Below are positions 12,301 through 24,300 of a stretch of 64,000 nt of DNA, in pieces. The DNA comes from Ahaetulla prasina (Eukaryota; Chordata; Lepidosauria; Squamata; Colubridae), in the NCBI RefSeq assembly GCF_028640845.1, contig NC_080540.1, forward strand, positions 280,937,524 through 281,001,523, read 5' to 3'. Position 1 is the stretch's first letter. Every line of letters begins with the position of its first letter. Under the pieces are notes generated by a model. The model worked only from the letters and a program-made list of their open reading frames with translations. It was not told the origin of the DNA and searched no databases. A program made the translations under genes and the position numbers.

Positions 12301-15300
12301 TCTCTAAGCAGTTTACAGAGTCAGCCTATTGCCCCCAACAATCTTGGTCCTCATTTTACCCACCTTGGAAGGATGGAAGGCTGAGTCAACCTTGAGCCAC
12401 TGAGATTTGAACTGCCGAACTGCAGCTAGCAGTCAGCTGAAGTAGCCTGCAGTACTGCACTCTAACCACTGCGCCACCTTGAACAACTGGTCATTTGCAT
12501 TCTTTTTAGAAAGTCATTGAGGCCACCTAGAGGTTTATCTGTCATCAGGGTCACCCGTAGTGAAAATGGGTGTAGAGCCTTCTTGAAACTGTTGAAAGGA
12601 CTGTGTTGTAGATTGGATATAGATGATGTTGTATCCCTCCCCCTCTGTTGAGAGAGGGCTATTCAATTTTGAATCTTTGATCCCTTTTTCAAACCAGCAG
12701 TCGTCTCTGTACAAAATGTGGACAAGGGATATAAATCCTTCCATTCCCTAGCCAGAGTTGAAGAAGCTCCTTGAATGAGAAGCGAAATGTCTTCAAAGAA
12801 AAATCAGAAAGTCCAGTTGCCTCTTGAAAGAGCACCTTTGGGACAACCACGACCTGGATGACTGAGAATCTCCATAGACACTGTATTCATTTATTGACAC
12901 CATCTATTCCCCCCCTGCAAATCGCCTTAAGGAAAGCAAAATGGAAAGAGAGAGAGCGAGAGATACTAATATATGTAATTTGAATGTATCTCAAATGCAT
13001 CAACTCTCCTAGTACATTATTTCAGCAACAACTCTACTACGTTTCCATACTTTCCACATATTTCCCTAATATATATATATGATTTCATATGCCTCTTTAG
13101 AAATAATTCCCATAAAATTTAAATTTACTTTCTGTTTAGGAAGGAGGATTGCAACATGGATTTATTGTTGTATATTCTCTTTGCTATGAACTTTCAACGC
13201 TCAGAGGGGATTTCATTGTCTAAGAATGTTAATCATGATTAAACTAACTAGCAGATATTTTTATGATGGCTCCTGCTGCTTTTGCAGAGTAAACATTGAA
13301 CATCTGCTGCAAGAATTTACAGGGTTTTCTGCCATTGTAACAACAATATATGCAGATCACATCTCACTGGGTGGCCATATTTGGAATGCCATTACAGTCC
13401 CTGTAAATAACATGCTTGTTCTTTAAGGCACAAACCACAAAGTAGCTATAATTGACCTGTGCTAATTTATTTGGGCACTAATTGATAGTATAATCTTTTT
13501 TTGAAAATGAATGACCTCTATGATATACTGACCAAAAAAGCTCAGAGGCATCTCTGCATAGAGTTCTAGAATCACACACACACACACACAAGTTAATTTT
13601 TTTATTTAATCAAATTCATATAGCCACCGTCTTACAGAAGGTAATTCTGAGCAGCCTACAGTAGAACCAATTATTTACACATATTATAAACCCAATTGAA
13701 ACAAATGAATTATTAAAATCAAGATTGTCAGAGGGTCAAGATCAGAATGTTGCATGTGATGTAGTTATGGCGTGAGCTCTCTGCTATCAAGAGATCTATG
13801 GGCCTGGTGGGAAAAAAAAAACATGTTTTGAGAACTTTTCAGAAGGACATAAGAGCTGGAGCTAATCTCATCTCAGAGAAAATGATATTCCAATAAGGAG
13901 GTGCTACTACTACCAAGTCCTGCCAGATGGAATTTTTTAGATGGGTCCCTCAGCATGTCTTTCCTGATGGACCTGATGGGATGGATTGATGTAACTGGGA
14001 AGAGATGGTCCTTCAGGTAACCAGTCCCCATGCCATGTAGGCAGTGGTGGGATTCAGCTGGTTCACACCGGTTTGGGCAAACCAGTAGTTAACTTTCTAG
14101 CAGTTTGGCAAACCGACTGTTGGAAGAAATCTCCTTCCAACAGCCTTTTGTTTTTCCCACCTTACGGGTTAATCCTGTCAGGAAGGCAGGAAGGAGGCAT
14201 TCTGGTGTGCCTGTGTGTGGCTTCTAGCCTGCTTAAGTGTTTTCTGAAACTGCCTCTGGGTTAAGCCTTGTTACATTGCAGCATCCCCACGTTTACAAGA
14301 GGCCACGCGAGATGAAGCACCCCCTCGTCATGAATGACACCCTCGACATGAGTGACATCGATTTGGCCATGACCACCCAGCCACACCTACCCATTAGGGC
14401 AGAGAATTGGTTGTTAACTTATTTGAATCCCACCACTGCCAGTAGGGCTTTATAGGTGAAAAGCAGCATCTTGAATTGGACCCCGAAGCAAACTGGAAAC
14501 CAATGTACCATATTTTTTGGAGTATAAGACATATCTTTTTTCCCCAAAAAAGAGGGTGAAAATCTGAGTGCATCTTATACTCCGAATGTAGCCCTGCCCA
14601 GCTTCTCAAATGGAGGTTTCAGAAGCTGAAAAAAGCATCAGAAATGAATCTACAGAAAAAGGAGCCCCCAGACAGAGCTTCAGAGGCATTTTTTCTGAAG
14701 CTGTTTCGGAGGCTTTCAGAGGCAGAAAACAAAAGTTTTTTTCTGAAAAAGAGTTCATACAAACACAATAAATCCCAAATAAAAATACCAGGGCCAAAGC
14801 ACCTCTTATAGTCTTTGCCACAAATATGCCAACATTGAAATGTGTCAGACACCCAAGCAATTAAACCTCCCAAGTAATGGACAAACTCTGTGGCTGTTGG
14901 GAAAATGTCTAGGGAGATTCTCAGTCATCCAGGTAGTTATGGTTGTCCTTCCCATTCCTCACCATCCAGTCAGAGAGGAAGAAGCTTCTTGGATGAGAAG
15001 CGAAATGTCTTCAAAAGAAAAAACAAGAAAGTCCAGTTGCCTCTAGAAAAAGCACCTTTGCTCTTTGGGAAACTTTGCTGTTGGGAAACTGCCAGCTAGG
15101 CTGGAAAGAGAGGTAGGTCATGCATGGGCTTTGCTTAGAGTCCTTGGATTCCTAATCTCCACACACACACCCCACACACCCCCAAGATCCATGAAGCTTG
15201 ATCTGGTTGTTCCCAGGGGAAGGCAAACAAACTGGCAAGATTCTTATAACTTAAGCAGGGTCCAAAAAATATGTTGTGTCTACAACCCCCGAGCCGAGCC

Positions 15301-18300
15301 CTCTGCCAGAAAGTGACTTGGAAAGTGAGGGGGAAGGGCCATCAGGACTTACCTCTGGAGCACCAGCTTCCCTGGCTCAGCTCCAGGAGCCAGAGGCAGG
15401 CCAGGTGGAAGAGATAATGAGGCCTCCGTCCCCTGACTCTTTCCCCCCCAGGCCACGCCTCCAGACCCAGCTGATGGCAATCAGGCCTGGCTGGACCCTA
15501 GGTTTCGTAGGCAGGAGAGGCGGGAACAACAGAAGCAGGGGTGGGGCAGGCCTAGGAAGTGCTGAGTCATGGAGCCACACCCCACATCAGGGGTAAAATG
15601 CTCCCGGTTCAGATTGGCTCATGTGATCTGGTAGCGATGGCGGCTGCTGGTTCGGAGGACCGATAGCAAAAATCCCTGGCCCCGCCCCCCTGCCTCCGCT
15701 GAGCCGCACCATCAGCAGAGGGTTGTTGTTGTTTTTTCACTTTTAAAAGCCGGTTTTTCTTCAGCTGAAACATGCCTTTAAAAGTAAAAAAAAAAGCCTT
15801 TGAGGATCCCGCCCCTCAGCTGAGATCGGCAGAGCCTTTAAACTTAAAAAAAAATTAAAGTCCTCTGGCGATCTCACCTGAGTTCCTCATCAGCAGAACC
15901 TTACTTGTACTCTTACTTGTAGAAAACATGTTTCTACAAGTAAGAGTAGAGATTCTAAGGCATTTACTTGATTACTGATGAACACATGGCTTTATTTCCA
16001 GCCAGAAAGCCCCAGTTTCACTTTCAGCCAGACAGAATCAATTCCTTAGCTAATCTATTTCCTCATGATCAACTATTTTTTTTAAATTTATTTATTCATC
16101 GTAACAATATATACAAGTATAACATAGAGAATTATATAATATATAAACATATATATGAGGAGAAACAAGGTACTATAAACACATATATATATAGGGGAAG
16201 AAACAATAGGACAGGAACAGTAGGCACGTTTGTGCTCTTATGCACGCCCCTTAGAGTCCTCTTAGGAAAGTGGTGAGGTCAACCGTGGATAGATTTAGAG
16301 TAAAACTTTTGGGGTTATGAGAAGAAACCACAGAGTCAGGTAATGCATTTCAAGCATATATAATTCTGTTACAGAAATCGTGTTTTCTGCAATCTAACTG
16401 GAGCGGTTGACATTGAGTTTAAATCTGTTGGTAGCTCTTGTGATATTGTTATTGAAACTAAAAAAGTCATTAACAGAAAGGACATTACAACCGATGATTT
16501 TATGAGCTAAACCCAGGTCCTGTTGAAGGCGATGAAGTTCCAAGTTTTCTAGACCCAGGATATCAAGTCTGGTGGAATAAGGTATTTTATTGGTTTCGGA
16601 GGAGTGGAGAACTCTTCTTGTAAAATACCTTTGGACACGCTCAACTGTGTTGATATCAGATATATGGTATGGGTTCCAAACAGGAGATTAGTAATCAAGA
16701 ATTGGCCTAGCGAATGTTTTATATGCTCTAGTCAGTAGCGTGGTGTTTTTTGAAAAGAAGCTACATAGAATTAAGTTAACAACTCTTAGAGCCTTTTTTG
16801 CTATATAGTTGCAGTGGGTGGCTAATGCTGGCTGGCTTTGCTGGCTGAGGAACTCTGGGAATTGAAGTCCAAAATAAAATAAAATAAAATAAAATAATAA
16901 AATAAAATATTTGTGCAGCTTTCTGAGATTTGATGTGTTTCTATAGTGTTTCACTCTAACTACACAAACACACAAAATCTCAGAAAGCCTGTATGTGGCA
17001 TTTTGTGTGTGTGTGTGTGTCAGTTGTGTTGTGTGTGTGTAAACTGTGAAAGTTGGTTTTTGAGCTTTTTGTGGCTGTGTGAAGTGTGAAGTGCAGCTGC
17101 TTTTACATTGTGTGTGAGTCAGTTGTGTTGTGTGGTGTTGTGTGTGTGTGTAAAGTATGAAAGTTGGTTTTTGGTACCTCTTATTGTTTTTTTATACTTT
17201 GTTTGTTATTTTTATTATTTATTGTTATTGGCCACGCCAACCCAGTCATCTGACCACCAAGCCACGCGCACCAATTAAGCCACACCCACAGAACCGGTAG
17301 GGAAAATTTTTAGATTTCACCACTGCTCCACAGGATATAAAAGCAGCAAGGGCTGCTATGCCTCTTCGTAGCAGGCAAATCAACTGCTTGACTAGAGCTG
17401 AAGTACTGTTTGTTCCTGGGTGACTCATCGGCATCAAGGGAGATAACAGAGTCACTTGGCAGACACTCGCTAGTTTGCTGCCAGAGCTGATAGTGCTGGC
17501 TAATTAAGCCATTGCTTGGACGGAGGCAAGGGGGGACAGAACAAAATCTGTTTACTTTAGCTATTTATGAGTATCTCTGGTTGCTTGCTTGCAGTTGACA
17601 GTTGCTCACATTTTTGGTGTTTTTTTATTCTTAACTTGATTTGAATTGCATAACCTTTAAGAATAGGGACATTTTAAAAACAGGGCTGTGTTCCATGCAA
17701 TATGACACATGTCTAAGTTCACTGAAGAACGTTGGCAGCGGAAGTAGACTCAAATGTGACATGTTTGTAGGGTTTTTTTTGAAATGCAACTTTCTCCTAT
17801 GAGGTATATTTTAAATCAGATTTATCTAGATCTGGCACAAGCAACCTGGTAACCGCTATATGATCATAAAGAGATTTTAAAACCCGAAATCGTTGCTGCC
17901 AACTAATACTTGTCCTGATTTTTATAGCCCAGATCTGCTCTCCTTGTGAAATTTACCTACGCAGTTGGGAACAGTAAATTGCACAGCATGACAATTTTGG
18001 CTTTGGGTGAATTAGCCGAATTTTAAGGTTTTGAAAGTCAGGCTAGAGCAGCTCTGTTTTCCCACACAGAAGCTAATATACAAGAGGCAAATAATTGGTA
18101 AAAGATTGGCTTCCAAACACATTAAACAGATTAAATAGGCTTAAAGCTTAGCATTAATATATGGAGTTGGATTAAGCAAACTTCTTAGAAAATGTCAAAG
18201 GTATAGCATATTATAACTAATCATCTGTGCAGAAGCTCCTTCAATGTCCCATTGCAACCATCTTCATGTGAAAATGAAGCCTAAATTATTTTCAGTCTGC

Positions 18301-21300
18301 ATTTCTAAATCTCATTGTTTCTAGGTCTTGCTTTCTTGGTGCAAATTGCAAGAATATATAGAATCACTGTGAAAATTTACAAAGTATGCCATAGTGGAGT
18401 ATTAGCTCCAATTAAATGATGTCAAAATTGGGTGGACTTTTCATCTTGAAGCACTGAACAAAACCATGATTTATGAATTTGCTCACCACATTCTTTCCCC
18501 TTATCTTGGATTCTAAGTAAAATTGACTGATTATTGCTGGTCCTTAGGAAGGAGACAAGAGAACTATTTTAGGATCCAGGGCCACATTTTGCCTTTATTG
18601 ACAGTACCACAGAAAAATTAAGCAGCGTCAGAACAAAGTCATTGTTGGGCATAGGACAGACAAAATTGTATACATGCTAGAATACGGCAGACTAAAGTGT
18701 ATGTGTGTGTTTGGGGATGCGCCCTACTTTGGCCAGTATGGCACAAGCTTAACCAAAGTCCAGTTTGAACCCAGGCATATTATTCTATGCAAGCTCAGAT
18801 CTCTAATCTAGAGACTACCTTAAAAATAGTCTGTAGAGTTTCTCAGTCATCCAGGTCATGGTTATCCTGAAGGTGTTTTTTCAGGAGGGAATAGAAGGAA
18901 TTTTTCGGGAGGAATTGGAATACTAACTATCTGCAAGGAATATAAATCCTTCGATTCCCCACTATCCTGACAGAGCTGAAGAAGCTTCTTGGATGAGAAG
19001 CGAAACATCTTCAAAAGAAAGAACAAGAAAGTCCAGTTTTGTTTTTTGTTTTTTTAATTTTGCTTCAACATTTACAAAATGAAAGTGACACACAAAAGCC
19101 AGGTACTAAAACATCCGGACAAAGAAAAGGAAATGTTTCTTATCCTAGTTCCAGAACAATAATATAGTCATTATCATCATCCTCTTTTAACAACCCAATA
19201 ATCCCTTGTGGGGTGGAGTCTGAGCAACTGAATGGAGCTGAGTGTTTACTGGCCAGACGCCCTTCCTGTCGCCAATACGGAGTTTTATTCATCAGATATA
19301 ATCTCAGTCTGCCCAGAGAGAGAAATATCTGCCTCTACCTAGGATCGAACTCACAGCTTCCTGATTGTGAGGTGAGAGCTCTACCTCGAGGCCACCACAC
19401 CACTCATAACATTAATATGGTCCACTAAAAATTAATCTTGTTCCACACATTTGAAGCACTTTGAGAGGGGGGGTGTTGTCTTTTGAGTGTATTCCTCAAT
19501 TTATTTATTTATTTATTTATCAAATTTATATACCGCCCTATCTCCCGAAGGACTCAGGGCGGTGTACAGGCATTTAAAACACATAAATACAATGTAAGAA
19601 ATATAAAAACAGTTAAAAAACTTATTCTAAACGCCTATTAATTTAAAATTAAAAATATAAAATAAAAGCCAATTTAAAAACCAGTAATTTAAAATTTAAA
19701 ATTTAGCTCAGCCCTGCACAATTAAATAAATGTGTTTTAAGCCCGCGGCGGAAGGTCCGGAGGTCCGAAAGCTGACGAAGACCGGGGGGTAGTTCATTCC
19801 AGAGGGTGGGGGCCCCCACAGAGAAGGCCCTTCCCCTGGGCGTCGCCAGGGCGTCGCTGACGGCACCCTGAGGAGACCCTCTCTGTGAGAGCGCACGGGT
19901 CGGTGAGAGATATTCGGTAGCAGTAGGCGGTCCCGTAGGTAACCCGGCCCAATGCCATGGAGCGCTTTAAAGGTGGTCACCAGCACCTTGAAGCGCACCC
20001 GGAAAGCCACAGGTAGCCAGTGCAGCCTGCGCAGGATGGGTGTTATACGGGAGCCACGGGGGGCTCCATCTATCACCCGCGCAGCCGCATTCTGGACTAA
20101 CTGCAGCCTCCGGATGCCCTTCAAGGGGAGCCCCATGTAGAGAGCATTGCAGTAATCCAGGCGCGACGTCACGAGTGCGTGAGTGACCGTGCATAGGGCA
20201 TCCCGGTCCAGAAAGGGGCGCAACTGGCGTACCAGGCGAACCTGGTAGAACGCTCCCCTGGAGACGGCCGTCAAATGATCTTCTAGAGACAGCCGTTCAT
20301 CCAGGAGGACGCCTAAGTTGCGGACCCTTTCCATCGGGGCCAATGACTCGCCACCGATGGTCAGCCGCGGATTTAGCTGACTGTACCGGGACGCCGGCAT
20401 CCACAGCCACTCTGTCTTGGAGGGATTGAGCTTGAGCCTATTTCTCCCCATCCAGACCCGTACGGCCTCCAGGCACCGGGACAGCACTTCGAAAGCTTCG
20501 TTGGGGTGGTCCGGTGTGAAAAATACAGCTGGGTGTCATCCGCATACAGCTGGTACTTCACACGAAACCACTGATGATCTCACCCAGCGGCTTCATGTAG
20601 ATGTTGAACAGGAGGCGAGAGGATCGACCCCTGCGGCACCCCACAAGTGAGGCGCCCGGGCCGACCTCTGCCCCCGTCAACACCGACTGCGACCGGTCGG
20701 AGAGATAGGAGGAGAACCACCGATAAACGGTGCCTCCCACTCCCAATCCCTCCAACCGCGCAGCAGGATACCATGGTCGATGGTATCGAAAGCCGCTGAG
20801 AGGTCTAATAGGACCAGGGCAGAGGAGCAACCCCTATCCCTGGCCCTCCAGAGATCATCCACCAACGCGACCAAAGCCGCCTCCGTGCTGTAGCCGGGCC
20901 GAAAACCGGACTGGAACGGGTCTAGATAGACAGTTTCATCCAGGTGCAAGGGAAATTGATATGCCACCATATTTCTACAACCTTCGCCGAGCGGGTTGGA
21001 GACCGGACGATAATTACCTAAAACAGCCGGGTCCAGGGACGGCTTCTTAAGGAGGGCCTCACCACCGCCTCTTTCAAGGCAGGCGGAAGACACCTCCACC
21101 AAAGAAGCGGTCGAATCGCCTGGAGCCAGCCTCGTGTCACCTCTCGAGTGGCCAGCACCAGCCAAGAGGGCACGGGTCCAGTAAACACGTGGTGGCATTC
21201 AACCTACCCAACAACCTGTCCATGTCCTCGGAGCCACAGGGTCAAACTCATCCCAAACAATGTCACCAAGACCGCCTCGAGCATCTCACCGTATCACCGC

Positions 21301-24300
21301 AATCTTGGTCCAAACCATCCCGAAGCTGAACGATTTTATCGTATAGATAACCGTTAAACTCCTCAGCACGTCCCTGCAACGGGTCATCCCGCTCCCCCCG
21401 GTGTAGGGGGGAGCGGGGCACCCGGAACAGGGCGGGTGGGGGGGTATCTGCCGGTGCAATGGGGGGGGGGGGCGAGCTACGCCTCGCTTCGCTCAATGCC
21501 ACTAGGTAAGTCCTAGTATAGGACTTCACTAGTGTCCGATCAGCTTCTGAACGGCTAGACCTCCAGGAACTCTCTAGGCGTCTTCTCCGGCGCTTCATCC
21601 CTCTCAGCTCCTCGGAGAACCAAGGAGCCGGTTGGGACCTGCGCCGGGTCAGAGGCCGCAAAGGCACGACACGGTCTAAGGCCCCCGCCGCGGCCCGTTC
21701 CCAGGCCGCAACAAGTTCCTCAGCCGAGCCGTGAGCCAGACCCTCAGGAAATGGCCCAAGCTCCGTCCGAACCCATCCGGGTCCATCAGGCGCCTGGGGC
21801 GGAACCAACGATCGACTCCGCCTCCCGCGGTGGTGAATGGCGGTCAGAAAGTCCAGGCGAAGAAGAGAGTGATCTGACCATGACAAAGGTTCAATGACTA
21901 TTTCCTTTAAGTCCAGATCTCTCAACCACTGACTAGAGAGAAAATCAAATCCAGAGTGCCACCCCAATGTGAGTAGGGCCATCAACTACTTGAGTCAGGT
22001 CCAAGGTCATGGAAGCCATGAACTCCCGAGCTGCCGTCGATGACGAGCCGGAAGATGGCAGTTAAAGTCCCCATGACTAAAAGTCTGGGGGTCTCAACTG
22101 CCACCCCAGCCAGCATCTCCAGAAGCTCGGGCAGGGCGGCTGTCACGCAGCAAGTAGCCAGGTACATGATCAGCAAACCCATCTGACACCTACGACCCCA
22201 TCTCACAAAGAGGGATTCGCACCCGGCAATCTGAGGTACAGTGGTCTCCCTCGGCTCTAGACTCTCTCTAATCACAACCGCCACCCCCCCACCCCTACCC
22301 TGGGCCCTCGGCTGATGGGACGCACGGGAACCCGGTGGGCACATCTCAATAAGGGGCACGCCCCCTTCCGTGCCCCACCCGGTCTCCGGAAAGCCCATAA
22401 GGTCCGGAACCCCCCTGTATAAGATCACAGACAAGGGGGGCTTTGTTCACCACGGACCGGGCATTGCACAACATCAACCGAAGGCCCGAGCTCTGAGGAT
22501 CCTGACCATCCGGGGAACGGGAAAAGTCCAAGGGGTCGGAGCGCGTGATCGCTTTCAGACATCGAGCACGCGCTCCCGGAACTTGATATGACCCCTCGCT
22601 TCCGCCATACCTGCCTCTCCCACTTACCGTGTCAATAGAACCACCCTCACAGATAGGAACACACTCCCCCCCCCTACCCTCCGAACCTGGTAGAGAAAAA
22701 CCGCCGCGAGCATGTGCAGGAACTGGCCCCCTACCCGACGGGTTACCCCATTACCCGCCTTACCCTCCCACCCTTAAAAATTCCTCTCTAAAAACCCCAC
22801 AGGCTCTTCTTTTCGCATGCCACCTCTGTGGGTCCCAAGACCCGTCATGGAGGCCGGCCCTTGATAACGAGGAGGCCATTCCTGCGAGGCGGGGGCACCT
22901 CGCAGGCGCAAGAGTTCACAAGCTGAGTAGCGCATAACAACTGAAGATAGACAGATAAAATATAAAATCGGCAATACAAAGGGTCCATCTCCGAGTGGCA
23001 AAAGTGTCATGATATGATGGTAATCCAAAATGAGGATGGGCTTCAGATGGAAAAACAAAGCAAAGAGGACAGTCTAGATGGCAGTCTGCCCAAGCCTCAT
23101 CCAAACATCCTGAACGGGGTGGGGTACATCGGTCGTGGCACATGTCCTCCTCTGTCCCCAAGCAAGTCTCACGCCTCCCCAATAGCCCAAATAGGGCCAG
23201 TCCCAGCCATAAAGATCTCAAATGGCAAGGGGAGGCATAGCTGGAATTACAGCAGTCACGAGATGGTTTCAGGGACAAATCAAAGATCAAAGATACCTCC
23301 GTCGCCTCCCCCAAAGTCCTCCAACATCTGCGTCCAAAAATGGCCAGAAAACTACCGTCCAGGGGGTTACCTCCATCTCCATCTCTAACACCCCCCTAGT
23401 AGCTCCAACCATCCCGGAAGCCAGATCTCTCGAAACTTCTCCTTCCAGGAGGCCAAGCCTGTCCAAATGGCTGAGCCTCCCCAGGAGGCCGGAGGATGTG
23501 AAGGGGCCAAGTTCGCAAACTGGCAACAGGGGAAAGGCCGGGAAAACCGGAAAAGCCGGAAAAACTCCAACATCGTGGAGGATGGAAAATCCAGGTCGTC
23601 CCAGATCATGACCAAACCTCCCTGCTTGAGAGGAAGCCAACGGCCCGGCTAAAAATCCGGCAGAACTGGAACTCCAGGCTGAAACTCCAGGCCGAAACTC
23701 CAGGCCGAAACTCCAGGCCGAAAAGCCGACAGACTGACAAGCTGACTCATCGCCCCACCTCCTTAAGCCTGGAAAACATGGCCGCCGCAGTCCACCGCTC
23801 CGCCGTCCCAGCCTCGTTCTCGGCAACCGCGGGTATAAAAAGATCCGAAGACCTCTCCCGCGGCTGCCAGAGAGATGATGCACCGGGCTGGGAAAGGCAG
23901 GCAGCTAAGCAGGCGGTCCAGGCGTCGCCATCCTCGGAGAACCGCCCGATCGCCGAAGGTAAATCTTCAGCGCCGTGCCATCTTGCGCATGCGGATGATG
24001 ATTTCTGATGATGATGAGATCTGCTTTCAGGCGTACCCAGGCTAAGGATTCACACGGCTGCTGCCCTGTGGGTCCTTTGATGAGCATTGAGGTTTGTGCT
24101 TCTGCTGAAGCTCTTCCCACACTGAGAGCAGGTGTACGGTTTTCCCCCCGTGTGCATCCTCTGATGGGAGGTGAGATGCGAACTCCATCGGAAGTTCATC
24201 TCGCAATCCAAGCATTTGTATGGCTTCTCCCCCGTATGGATCCTTTCGTGGTACGTGAGGCTGGTGCTCAAACAGAAGCTAATCCCGCACTCCAAGCATT

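Larger units (their letters stand above)
15588..17325. mobile_element. hAT-like MITE interrupted by a LINE
   Basis: Ends caggggtaaaatgctccc ... tttagatttcaccactg match the family complete at 29868-30427 and 38053-38532. Flanks ccccacat and ctccacag match at 6 of 8 bases. A LINE (16082-16820), half a hairpin MITE and GT repeats lie inside. Confidence 0.6.

Noticed and set aside
23670..23722. CRISPR-like direct repeats
   Set aside because: Four short units with no unique spacers, in a vertebrate LINE 5' region.
21263..23883. Several long GC-rich frames on both strands as host genes
   Set aside because: Minus-strand ones are pieces of the L2 endonuclease, RT and 5' region; plus-strand ones are their shadows.
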